29,606 nt of DNA from an uncultured Bdellovibrio sp. (GCF_946478835.1 NZ_CAMLDV010000027.1:1-29606); one strand, 5' to 3'. Shown: positions 7,497 through 15,371, counted from the stretch's first letter. The notes: generated from the sequence alone by a model not told the origin. A program made the numbers and translations.

Positions 7497-9227
7497 ATGG
7501 CGATTCAAAATGCGGAAGTGGCACAGACATTCAGTCAGCTGGCGGATCTTCTTGAAATTCAAGGAGCCAATCCCTTTCGTATTCGTGCTTATCGAACAGC
7601 GGCGCGCACACTGATAGAACTTTCTCAGAATGTGGCGGACGTGATTGAAGCTCACGGAAAACTTTACGAATATCCCGGCATAGGAAAAGACCTCGCTTCA
7701 AAAATAGAAGAGATTGCGCAAACAGGACACCTGCAAGCTTTCGATGAAGCTGCCGAAAAAACGCCGAAGTTTTTATTGGATTTTTTAAAAATCCCCACGC
7801 TAGGACCAAAACGGGTCAAGATCCTGCATGAAAAATTGGGGATTAAAAGTCTTGAAGACCTGCAAAGAGTGGCTGAAAGCAATGAAATCCTGAAAGTGCG
7901 CGGATTTGGAGAAAAAACGCGGGCAGAAATTCTTGAAGGTATTAAAAAAATCCAACAAGAACAGAAAAAACATGTTTTGCTCTTCGAAGCTGAAGAAGCC
8001 GCAAATTTATTATCGCGCTATCTTTCAAAGGCACCGGGTCTGCAAAAATTAGAAGTGGCGGGGAGCTTCCGACGAAGAAAAGAGATCGTCGCGGACCTTG
8101 ATATTTTGGTAACCGCGAAAAAAAGTCAGCCGGTCATGGAGCATTTTTTAAAATTTGAAAATATCGCGAAGGTCATTTCAAAGGGTTCCACACGATCCAC
8201 GGTGAATTTGAAATCCGGTTTGCAAGTCGATCTGCGTGTCGTTGATAACAACAGTTATGGAGCCGCTTTACTTTATTTTACGGGTTCAAAAGCGCACAAC
8301 ATCGCCGTGCGTGCGAGAGCCTTAAAACGAGGTTTAAAGATCAATGAGTACGGAGTTTTTAAGGGCGAAAAAAGCATTGTCTCTGCCAAAGAAGAAGAAA
8401 TTTATGAGCTCCTAAAGCTTCCCTACATCGAACCCGAATTAAGAGAAAACAGAGGAGAAATCGAAGCGGCAGTGAAAGGACAGCTTCCTCATCTGATTCA
8501 AATAAAAGACCTGCAAGGCGATCTGCACATGCACACGACGGCCAGTGACGGACGCAATTCTTTAAAAGAGATGGCATTGGCCGCCAAAAAAATGGGCTAC
8601 GCCTATATCGGCATCACGGATCATTCTCGTCGAGTGGCCGTGGCACATGGTCTCGACAAAAAGCAGCTTTTAAAACAGATCGATCAGATTGATGAACTCA
8701 ATGCAGAAATTCAGGGGATCACGATTTTAAAATCCATTGAAGTGGATATTCTTGAAGACGGTCGCCTTGATTTACCCGACGATGTTTTAGAAAAATTAGA
8801 TTACACGGTGGGCGCCATTCATTCGTATTTTCAACTTCCGTCACAAAAACAAACCGATCGCATTTTGCGCGCGATGGATAACCCCCACTTTCGAATCTTT
8901 GCGCATCCCATGGGAAGATTGATCGGAAAGCGCGAGCCTTATGCGATGAATGTCGAAAAAATCATGAAAGCCGCCAAAGAGCGATCAATTATTCTGGAAC
9001 TTAATTCTCAACCCGAGCGCATGGATCTTTCAGACACCCTTTGCCGAATGGCGAAAGATCTAGGGGTCAAAATCGCGATCTCCACGGATTCGCATAGTGT
9101 GAATCAGTTAAACCTCATGAAATACGGAGTCGGTCAGGCTCGTCGCGGGTGGCTTGAAAAGAAAGATGTCATTAACACTTTGCCTCTCGCAAAACTAAAA
9201 AAAATCTTCCAGTCTGGATATGAGTAA
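7497..9227 (+). CDS. polX: DNA polymerase X family protein with C-terminal PHP domain
   Basis: PolX fills short gaps and, through its PHP phosphoesterase domain, can process 3-prime ends in base-excision and break repair. At 576 residues it has the normal bacterial PolX length. Domains: helix-hairpin-helix regions (about 55-145, including YPGIGKDLA and VRGFGEKTR), the nucleotidyltransferase core with GSFRRRKEIVADLD (189-202, catalytic Asp200 and Asp202) and third Asp245 in GLQVDLRVV. The PHP domain (about 340-570) has metal-binding residues in DLHMHTTASDG, ITDHS, SIEVDIL, GAIHS, FAHPMG and STDSH, all present, so the nuclease half should be active. No clear Shine-Dalgarno is visible and a hairpin covers the start region. 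The stop TAA directly abuts the ATG of the next gene, suggesting translational coupling. Confidence 0.95.
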   Translation: MAIQNAEVAQTFSQLADLLEIQGANPFRIRAYRTAARTLIELSQNVADVIEAHGKLYEYPGIGKDLASKIEEIAQTGHLQAFDEAAEKTPKFLLDFLKIPTLGPKRVKILHEKLGIKSLEDLQRVAESNEILKVRGFGEKTRAEILEGIKKIQQEQKKHVLLFEAEEAANLLSRYLSKAPGLQKLEVAGSFRRRKEIVADLDILVTAKKSQPVMEHFLKFENIAKVISKGSTRSTVNLKSGLQVDLRVVDNNSYGAALLYFTGSKAHNIAVRARALKRGLKINEYGVFKGEKSIVSAKEEEIYELLKLPYIEPELRENRGEIEAAVKGQLPHLIQIKDLQGDLHMHTTASDGRNSLKEMALAAKKMGYAYIGITDHSRRVAVAHGLDKKQLLKQIDQIDELNAEIQGITILKSIEVDILEDGRLDLPDDVLEKLDYTVGAIHSYFQLPSQKQTDRILRAMDNPHFRIFAHPMGRLIGKREPYAMNVEKIMKAAKERSIILELNSQPERMDLSDTLCRMAKDLGVKIAISTDSHSVNQLNLMKYGVGQARRGWLEKKDVINTLPLAKLKKIFQSGYE

Positions 9228-10196
9228 ATGGCACAAAAAACGGATATAAAACTTGTTTTAAATGAAGCATATTTGCCAGTTCTTTTAGATCTTCTAGATC
9301 GGGCGGGTTCAAGCATTGATATTCTGGCTTATTCGTTTGCCATTGGGAGTGCCAAGGGTGTTTTATCCACAAAAAATGCGCCCTATAAAATCGCGGAGAA
9401 ACTCGCCGAAATTAAGAAAAAATATGGCAAGAAAATCTCTATCCGTCTTTATGTCGAGGGACTTAGAGAAACGGTGACACGCAATAAAACCACAGTCGAT
9501 TTTCTGGAAAAAGCGGGAGTGGAAGTCATATATGGTTCAACCCACGCGAAAGGTTTTTGTGTCGACAATCGCTATTTGCTTTTTGGTTCAACCAATTTAA
9601 CAAATCAAAGCATTCTTAAAAACTACGAAACAAATTTGCTCATTGATGATCCGCACACCGCCAAAGTATTTGATCAATACTTCATGCATCTTTGGAACGG
9701 TGGACATCACGGGGAAATCAAACTTGATCCACCTATGTTGGCCGATGGCGACTTTAAGGACGTTCTTATCGAAATGATTGATACGGCAAAGACGTCTTTG
9801 GATTTCTCTATTTACTTCTTTATTCATTCAGAAATTGAGAAAGCTTTTATTCGCGCAGCTCAAAGAGGAATTAAAATTTCGGGCTTTATCCATCATCACA
9901 ATAGCTTTGCTTTGTGGTATGTACGGCGCACCCGGGATACGGCAATGAGACTCATAAAAGCTGGAATTACGGATCTTCATTTTGGTCCTGGCCATCTTTT
10001 TACTCACTCAAAATATCTTATTAAGGATGAAAAAGAAATCTTACTTGGAACGGGAAATTGGCTGGTTGAAGACGTAAAAATTCATCCGCAACTTTATATC
10101 CATTTGAAAAATCCAAAGCTGGCTCGTGATCTTTTAAAAGAGCTTCAAAAACAGATCGGCGATCATCGCAGCGTCTATAACTTTGCCGAAAAATAA
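9228..10196 (+). CDS. Phospholipase D-family protein with two HKD motifs
   Basis: This is a 322-residue member of the PLD superfamily (phosphodiesterases acting on phospholipids or nucleic acids, including cardiolipin synthases and PLD-type nucleases). Two HxKxxxxD motifs are visible: His106/Lys108/Asp113, followed by GSTNLT, and His260/Lys262/Asp267, followed by GTGNW. Both catalytic halves are therefore intact. There is no signal peptide and no transmembrane segment, so it is probably cytoplasmic, unlike typical cardiolipin synthases with N-terminal membrane anchors. The start codon directly follows the polX stop (TAAATG). This suggests a joint role with PolX in DNA end processing, which is an inference from position. 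Confidence 0.85.
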   Translation: MAQKTDIKLVLNEAYLPVLLDLLDRAGSSIDILAYSFAIGSAKGVLSTKNAPYKIAEKLAEIKKKYGKKISIRLYVEGLRETVTRNKTTVDFLEKAGVEVIYGSTHAKGFCVDNRYLLFGSTNLTNQSILKNYETNLLIDDPHTAKVFDQYFMHLWNGGHHGEIKLDPPMLADGDFKDVLIEMIDTAKTSLDFSIYFFIHSEIEKAFIRAAQRGIKISGFIHHHNSFALWYVRRTRDTAMRLIKAGITDLHFGPGHLFTHSKYLIKDEKEILLGTGNWLVEDVKIHPQLYIHLKNPKLARDLLKELQKQIGDHRSVYNFAEK

Positions 10197-10379
10197 CGGC
10201 ATTTTCCCTCTGAAAACGGAAACTCGCGTTGCAAAAAATTATTTGTAAGCTCGGCGCACGTTAAATTTCTTCTCAATCTTCAAAGAATCGTCATCAAGAT
10301 CGACACTTTAAAAGTTCTCTACAAAAAAGCGAACACTCGCGTTCGTCTCATTTTGAATTTTTACCAATGAAACAAGGGT

Positions 10380-10409
10380 TTGCAGAAAAATTATTGGCTC
10401 ACATATAGG
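10380..10409 (+). promoter_or_regulatory. Possible promoter of the lipoprotein gene
   Basis: TTGCAG (10380-10385) and TATAGG (10404-10409) are separated by 18 bases, 36 bases before the lipoprotein ATG. The rest of the 249-base gap after the PLD gene shows no gene and only short weak inverted repeats. Confidence 0.3.
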
Positions 10410-10445
10410 AACAGCCCTTGAAGACAAGCCCACTTGGAGGATGTT

Positions 10446-11378
10446 ATGAGATCTCGCGACCTGTTCGTATCGGTAGTTATGTTAAGCTCTGTTTCCTTGG
10501 TGGGTTGTAATAACCAGCTTCTTTTTTCAAGCAACGAAACTGAAAGCCGAATGTCTTTGCCGTCGATAACTCCTCCCGTCTTGGCACCGCAACCTACAAT
10601 GGTTCTTAAAAGTGGCGCGTGTTCTGTTACAGGTGAAAATGTTTTGTCGTGTTTAAGCTGTAACTCGACTGAAGCTGTAAATCCTCCACCTCTTCTTTCT
10701 AGAAAAGCAGAGGAGCTTTTAAACATCATGGCAGCTGGGTGCTCAGTTCCCAACAAAAGTGATCCCGCAGGTTATATTCCGCCAACAAAAGAGCAGCTTT
10801 TGGCGCGCTTGATTCAATGTTCACCAGCGGATTATCCGGATACTGCATTTGAAGGAACTCAGTTTGCAACCATTCAATCACTGCTTCATGATCCAACCTC
10901 ACAGCAAAACGCATTTGGCAGTCTGTATTACAATGGGGCTTCAAAAGATTTTGAAACTTACTTTGGCCTTGAGATCGGAGAAGCCCGTTACGCATTCTGC
11001 CGAGGAGACGTGAGTTTTAAATCCGGCGGCGTCTATCCCAAAGAGTATTACGATTCACTTTACAACGGGACCAACTACACTTTGCCCGCAGTTTATCAAC
11101 GAGCTCAAATCATCCGCGAAAACTTAAGAAATTGCATGGCGCAAAGTTTGAGCAATCCCACACGCAATCAACCCTCACCCGTTCCGGGGAGAAAATGCTC
11201 CTTTGAATCTGCAGAAGGTCATATGAGTTCGCTTGTTGTTGATAAAATTGATCAATGGCGAAGCGGCGGACTGACCGTTTATTTCGAAGGTTTCGGTCAG
11301 TGTGGTGTGATAACAAATCCCCGCACTTATCTTGATAGAAATGAGTTCGTAAAAGTAGCCGTGAAGAAGTGCGAATGA
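10446..11378 (+). CDS. Cysteine-rich lipoprotein of unknown function
   Basis: I do not recognise the family. From the chosen start it is 310 residues with a lipoprotein signal: charged MRSRD, a hydrophobic stretch and lipobox LVGC with Cys21 as the acylated residue. The residue after Cys21 is Asn, not Asp, so by the E. coli sorting rule it would go to the outer membrane. The mature part has ten further cysteines, among them ACS, SCLSC, AGCS, QCSP, FCRG, NCMA, KCSF, QCGV and the penultimate KKCE, implying several disulfides. Start: GGAGG at 10436-10440 lies 5 bases before ATG 10446; an upstream in-frame TTG (10434) overlaps the Shine-Dalgarno and is unlikely. It precedes the Mla-like operon on the same strand, but a separate promoter lies between them. 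Confidence 0.8.
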   Translation: MRSRDLFVSVVMLSSVSLVGCNNQLLFSSNETESRMSLPSITPPVLAPQPTMVLKSGACSVTGENVLSCLSCNSTEAVNPPPLLSRKAEELLNIMAAGCSVPNKSDPAGYIPPTKEQLLARLIQCSPADYPDTAFEGTQFATIQSLLHDPTSQQNAFGSLYYNGASKDFETYFGLEIGEARYAFCRGDVSFKSGGVYPKEYYDSLYNGTNYTLPAVYQRAQIIRENLRNCMAQSLSNPTRNQPSPVPGRKCSFESAEGHMSSLVVDKIDQWRSGGLTVYFEGFGQCGVITNPRTYLDRNEFVKVAVKKCE

Positions 11379-11391
11379 TCCATATTGTGAG

Positions 11392-11421
11392 TTGACCCAC
11401 GATCTTGTGCCCATCTAACAT
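11392..11421 (+). promoter_or_regulatory. Candidate promoter of the Mla/MCE operon, possibly giving a leaderless mRNA
   Basis: TTGACC (11392-11397) and TAACAT (11416-11421) are 18 bases apart. The -10 ends only 6 bases before the GTG start codon at 11428, so transcription would begin at or next to the start codon. A TAG in frame sits immediately before the GTG, so the coding region cannot start earlier. Confidence 0.55.
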
Positions 11422-11427
11422 AACTAG

Positions 11428-12159
11428 GTGATTGAATTTAGGAACCTCGTTAAGAGATTTGGCACAAGAACAGTTCTTAATGGATTAAGTTTAAAAATCC
11501 ATGAGGGCGAGATCATTTTCATCTTGGGGACATCCGGGACAGGTAAATCCGTTCTTCTAAAAAATCTTGTGGGCCTGATGACTCCTGATGAAGGAGAAAT
11601 CTGGATCGACAACGAAGAGGTTTCAAAATTCAGCGAAGAACAATATCTTCCGATCCGCAAAAAATGCGGAATGGTGTTTCAGCATCCAGCACTTTTTGAC
11701 TCTCTCACAGTCTACGAGAATGTAGCCTTTGGACTTCGTCGCCATTATCAATTGGACGAAGAGACCATTCGCGAAAAAGTCACAAAGGCTTTAAAGCTTG
11801 TGCATCTTGTTGGCATTGAACAAAAAAAGCCCGCACAAATTTCCTACGGAATGCAAAAGCGCGTGAGCCTTGCGCGCACGGTGGCTTTGGAACCAAGAAT
11901 ACTTTTGTTCGATGAGCCCACCACAGGTCTGGACCCAGTTACGACAACTGCCGTGAATCAATTGATCTATGATCTTTCCCGAGAGCTTAAAACAACATCC
12001 ATGGTGGTCAGTCACGATATGAATTGTGCGCTTTCCATTGCTGATCGCATCGTTGTTCTTGATAAAGGACAAATAGTTGCGCTGGGAACACCAGAGGAAC
12101 TTAAACGCTCGGAACATCCATTGGTGAAAGATTTCTTAGCAGAGGTTTTAAGCGCATGA
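11428..12159 (+). CDS. mlaF: MlaF-like ABC transporter ATPase of the MCE operon
   Basis: This is the ATPase of an Mla/MCE-type phospholipid transporter (243 residues, GTG start). Motifs: Walker A GTSGTGKS (34-41), Q-loop in VFQHPALFDSLT, Walker B ILLFDEP with catalytic Glu163, D-loop GLD, and switch His196 in VVSHDM. The signature is ISYGMQ: Tyr140 replaces the first Gly of the consensus SGG, an unusual change. Thus the hydrolytic residues are normal but the signature is altered, complementary to the ATPase at 6708. The start codon follows an in-frame TAG and has no clear Shine-Dalgarno; a promoter -10 lies just upstream. The gene overlaps the first permease by ATGA. Confidence 0.93.
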   Translation: MIEFRNLVKRFGTRTVLNGLSLKIHEGEIIFILGTSGTGKSVLLKNLVGLMTPDEGEIWIDNEEVSKFSEEQYLPIRKKCGMVFQHPALFDSLTVYENVAFGLRRHYQLDEETIREKVTKALKLVHLVGIEQKKPAQISYGMQKRVSLARTVALEPRILLFDEPTTGLDPVTTTAVNQLIYDLSRELKTTSMVVSHDMNCALSIADRIVVLDKGQIVALGTPEELKRSEHPLVKDFLAEVLSA

Positions 12160-12935
12160 CCGTTTTCATATCTATTTTAGATGAAATCGGGGGCGCTCTC
12201 CTTTTTCTGCAAAAAATCCTGAGAACAATGTTTGTGAAGAAGATCAAATCGCACGAGGTCTTCGAGCAGATTTGGAAAGTCACGGCCGACAGTTTTGCAA
12301 ACACGGCAATGGCGGGTTTTTTTGTGGGTGCCATCATGACCGTGCAGTTTGCGATGCAGATGAAAGAGTTCGGTGCGCTTGGTTACTTAGGCGGCCTTGC
12401 CACAAGTGGAACCTTCCGCGAAGTAGGTCCTCTTTTAATTGCCTTCATGCTTAGCGGAAAAGTCGGTGCATTTACCTCAGCAGAACTAGGAACAATGCGG
12501 GTTACGGAACAAATCGACGCTGTCCGCTGCTTGGGGGCCGATCCTCTTCAAGAAATCATTGTTCCAAGATTTATCGGCATTATTATTTCAAGTTTTTTCC
12601 TGCTCGGGGCAGGACTTATTATGTCCGTCTTCGGCGGGATGTTGATGGGACAAGCCTTTGCGGGAGTTAATTTCGAAGAATATCTCCGCCATGTGCCATT
12701 GATCGTAAGCCCGGTTTCAATTTTAAATGGTCTTATTAAATGTTTTGCGTTTGCTGTCGTGCTTGCGACCATTTGTACTTATAAAGGTTTTACAACATCA
12801 GGCGGAGCTAAAGGTGTGGGCCGCTCTGTTGTCTCTACAGCCGTTGCGACGATGATTTGTATTGTGGTGATGGATTGGCTCACAAGCTTTATCGGTGAAA
12901 TTGTTCTGACAATGATTAGAGGATATCGCTCATGA
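12156..12935 (+). CDS. mlaE: MlaE-family permease 1 of the MCE transporter
   Basis: This is an inner-membrane permease subunit (259 residues) of the MlaE/YrbE family, which carries phospholipids together with the ATPase and MCE protein. The family core is recognisable: an amphipathic N-terminus, GFFVGAIMTVQFAMQM, TFREVGPLL, then ELGTMRVTEQIDAVRCLG and ADPLQEIIVPR, followed by several hydrophobic helices. The conserved E-x-GTM-x-x-TEQ-(I/V)DA element is complete. It starts inside the ATPase stop (ATGA overlap) and ends with another ATGA overlap with a second, different permease. Most Mla operons have one permease gene; two side by side recall the YrbEA/YrbEB pair of mycobacterial Mce operons. 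Confidence 0.93.
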   Translation: MTVFISILDEIGGALLFLQKILRTMFVKKIKSHEVFEQIWKVTADSFANTAMAGFFVGAIMTVQFAMQMKEFGALGYLGGLATSGTFREVGPLLIAFMLSGKVGAFTSAELGTMRVTEQIDAVRCLGADPLQEIIVPRFIGIIISSFFLLGAGLIMSVFGGMLMGQAFAGVNFEEYLRHVPLIVSPVSILNGLIKCFAFAVVLATICTYKGFTTSGGAKGVGRSVVSTAVATMICIVVMDWLTSFIGEIVLTMIRGYRS

Positions 12936-13651
12936 TTGCTCTTATCGCAGAAACTTTGACCGGTCTTTTTATGCCTCCCTTTCGCAGAAAAGAGTTCTTT
13001 CAGCAGCTTCATTTTGTTGCGAATAAAAGCTTAGTTATCATTGTTTTCTGCGTATCTTTTGCGGCCGTAGTTACAATTCTTGAGTCGTCGTTTCATATGA
13101 AGCTTGTGATTCAAAACGACTCCATGGTTCCGGGGTTTGCGGCATTGCTTATCTTAAGAGAACTTGGTGCGGTCGTAACAGCGCTGCTCCTTACCTCACG
13201 GGTGGGCGCTGGATATGCTTCCGAAGTAGGAACAATGCAAATCACAGAACAAGTCGATGCACTAAAAATGCTTGGTATTGATCCTGTGAATTACCTTGTT
13301 GTCCCAAGATTTCTGGCCTGCGTACTCGGTGGCATGATGCTCACAGTGATTGCGAATATGACATGCATTTTCGCTGCAATGGCCGTGAGTCAATCCTACT
13401 TGGGATACACTCCTTCGATGTTTTTAACTTCCATGCACCGCTTTGTGCAGTTCAAAGATATTATTTTTGCGACCATTAAAGGTGCCTGTTTTGGAGGAGT
13501 GATTCCTCTCGTGGCTTGTTACTATGGATTTCGTTGCGAATCGGGCGCAGAAGGTGTGGGACGTGCGACAACTAACACTGTGGTCGTGGCTTCGATTGCA
13601 ATTATTGTGATTGATTTTATTTTATCTTATACTTTTAGCTATCTTTACTAA
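12932..13651 (+). CDS. MlaE-family permease 2 of the MCE transporter
   Basis: This is the second MlaE-type permease (239 residues), only distantly similar to the preceding one but with the same signature: LRELGAVVTALLL, SEVGTMQITEQVDALKMLG and IDPVNYLVVPR, then three to four hydrophobic helices. The N-terminal amphipathic part is shorter (MIALIAETLTGLFMPPFRRKE). It overlaps permease 1 by four bases, implying translation in fixed ratio. I infer that the two permeases form a heterodimer, as proposed for mycobacterial YrbEA/YrbEB. The MCE-domain gene follows after 29 bases. Confidence 0.92.
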   Translation: MIALIAETLTGLFMPPFRRKEFFQQLHFVANKSLVIIVFCVSFAAVVTILESSFHMKLVIQNDSMVPGFAALLILRELGAVVTALLLTSRVGAGYASEVGTMQITEQVDALKMLGIDPVNYLVVPRFLACVLGGMMLTVIANMTCIFAAMAVSQSYLGYTPSMFLTSMHRFVQFKDIIFATIKGACFGGVIPLVACYYGFRCESGAEGVGRATTNTVVVASIAIIVIDFILSYTFSYLY

Positions 13652-13680
13652 TCCGGCGTGACCGGTCAGAAGGACGTTGT

Positions 13681-14457
13681 ATGAAGGTTGAAACCAAGGT
13701 GGGTTTGCTGGCTCTTGTCTCAGTGGCACTGATTGTGGTGTTTGCTTACTTTATGGGTTTCATTTCTCCATTCTCCAGCGCAAAAGAACTCAACGTCATG
13801 TACAACTATGCCGGTGGCATTGAAGAAGGTTCGCCTGTTCGTGTGATGGGAATTAAAGTGGGCAAAGTAAAAGCGATCATTTTTGACCCGTCTTATAAAA
13901 TGGCGAATGGTGAAGAAGTAAAACTGCGTCTCACGATCACGATTGATAAAAAAGCCTGGACCAGCGTCCGTAAAGATTCCAAATTCTTCATCAACTTAGC
14001 CGGTGTGATTGGGGAAAAGTTTCTGGAAATCTCTCCAGGAACAGCAGAAGCTTCTGAATTTTCAGCCGGAGACTATGTTCGCGGTGAAGATCCTCCAAGA
14101 ATTGATCAATTGATCTCGCAAAGTTATGGTTTGGCCGGAAAAATTATCGATTTGGTGGAGAAAAACGAAGGCTCTGTGACAAATATGATCCAACAGTTGG
14201 ATCGACTCACGACAAACTTCAATAAAACTCTGGCACTTTTAGATAAAACGACAAAAAATCGTGAAGTGGCTAGATTGCTTGATAATGCGGTCAAAATCAG
14301 CGATGACATGGCATACATGACGAACAACTTGAGATCTAAGAAAGCGGAAGAAACTTATGACCTCGTTCATAAGCTCCTTTTTAGATTGGAACCTCTTGAT
14401 GGTCCCGCACTTAAAAAGTTCTTCCAAGAAGAAGGCGTAAAGGCCCGCATTTTTTAG
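13681..14457 (+). CDS. mlaD: MlaD-like MCE-domain protein
   Basis: This is the substrate-binding MCE subunit (258 residues), anchored in the inner membrane and forming the periplasmic hexameric channel of Mla-type systems. One N-terminal transmembrane helix (about 8-26) is followed by the MCE domain, with the hallmark G-G-I-E-E-G-S-P-V-R-V-M-G-I-K-V-G-K-V. The C-terminal part (about 150-258) looks helical (DKTTKNREVARLLDNAVKI), suitable for a coiled coil or needle. It is longer than E. coli MlaD, whose MCE domain is followed by a short tail. A Shine-Dalgarno (AAGGACG) precedes the ATG. It is followed closely by the putative outer-membrane protein. Confidence 0.92.
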   Translation: MKVETKVGLLALVSVALIVVFAYFMGFISPFSSAKELNVMYNYAGGIEEGSPVRVMGIKVGKVKAIIFDPSYKMANGEEVKLRLTITIDKKAWTSVRKDSKFFINLAGVIGEKFLEISPGTAEASEFSAGDYVRGEDPPRIDQLISQSYGLAGKIIDLVEKNEGSVTNMIQQLDRLTTNFNKTLALLDKTTKNREVARLLDNAVKISDDMAYMTNNLRSKKAEETYDLVHKLLFRLEPLDGPALKKFFQEEGVKARIF

Positions 14458-14479
14458 ATCTCCGTAAAAGGGAGGTCCT

Positions 14480-15289
14480 ATGTTTAAACTTTCAGTATGT
14501 TTCGGGGGAGCTGTTCTTTTCCTTGCGATGCAAGCGAATGCTGCAACCTTGAACCTGGGGTCTGATCCCAACACGATCAAAGCTAAATCCCGCTCTATCG
14601 AAGTGGAATACAGCCGCAACATGCGCAATCAAAACCAACAAGCCGTGGACCCTGATAATCTTCCGCATCAAGGTGCGATTGTGGTTGAAGAGGGTGGCGG
14701 AGATTCCGCGATGACGGTGCCAGCACCGGCTTCGACAAATAAAAACGTCGATCTTCATTCAATTCCAGGTGCAACGAACACGTATTATTCCGGCACAAAC
14801 AGCTTTTCTTATCCTTCGACATTGAAAATGCGCGCGGATCGCAAAGTCGGCGCGGGCATGGCGGTCGGCGGAACACTTGGTGTTGTCGGATTTAATATGG
14901 AGCTTAATTTTGAAGACGCGGATGGAGTTCTTGCGGGATTCGGAACAGGGCCCGGATATAATTCGTTTCAACTTGCATGGAAACATGCGTTCGATGGCGA
15001 TTATTTAGCTCCATACACGTCTGTCGGCTACTCGCGCTGGTATAATTCACGCGGAAGAGGCGATGATCTTAGCAAATCCAACATTCTGGACCGTGTTTTG
15101 AGCGATAATGAGAAAAAAGAAGGCCGTTTTGGCACGGATTTTGTGAATGCGTCACTCGGTTTGCAGTACAACCAGCTTTCTGGTGACTTCGCAGGCATTT
15201 CTTTTTTCGGCGAATTGACGGCGATGTATGAAATTAATCGCTCAATGCTTCTGCCAAATGGTTCGGTTGGAGCGATTTACTACTTCTAG
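14480..15289 (+). CDS. Putative outer-membrane beta-barrel protein, last gene of the MCE operon
   Basis: I do not recognise a named family. This 269-residue protein has a signal peptide (cleavage near MQANA, residues 17-21), a polar linker rich in N, Q, A and P (about 45-95), then a C-terminal region of alternating polar/aromatic segments with glycines typical of small beta-barrels (for example LAPYTSVGYSRWYNS). It ends in IYYF; a terminal Phe is the usual outer-membrane sorting signal. A strong GGGAGG Shine-Dalgarno precedes the ATG, 22 bases after mlaD, so it belongs to the operon. I infer that it could be the outer-membrane partner of the lipid transporter, in place of the MlaA/MlaC components, which are absent here. 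A terminator follows. Confidence 0.75.
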   Translation: MFKLSVCFGGAVLFLAMQANAATLNLGSDPNTIKAKSRSIEVEYSRNMRNQNQQAVDPDNLPHQGAIVVEEGGGDSAMTVPAPASTNKNVDLHSIPGATNTYYSGTNSFSYPSTLKMRADRKVGAGMAVGGTLGVVGFNMELNFEDADGVLAGFGTGPGYNSFQLAWKHAFDGDYLAPYTSVGYSRWYNSRGRGDDLSKSNILDRVLSDNEKKEGRFGTDFVNASLGLQYNQLSGDFAGISFFGELTAMYEINRSMLLPNGSVGAIYYF

Positions 15290-15300
15290 GGCTTCGTTTG

Positions 15301-15333
15301 AAACGGAACCTTCGGCACTCCGTTTTCGTTTTT
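15301..15333 (+). terminator. Rho-independent terminator of the MCE operon
   Basis: AAACGGA (15301-15307) pairs with TCCGTTT (15319-15325) around an 11-base loop containing TTCGG, followed by T-rich sequence. It lies 11 bases after the beta-barrel stop. Confidence 0.65.
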
Positions 15334-15371
15334 ATCTTTTCTTTTATTCGTAAATTTGTGGCTCAAACGGC

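Noticed and set aside
10197..10445. Gap between PLD and lipoprotein genes examined for a small gene or RNA
   Set aside because: Only short weak inverted repeats and no ribosome-binding site plus frame; a possible promoter is the only signal.
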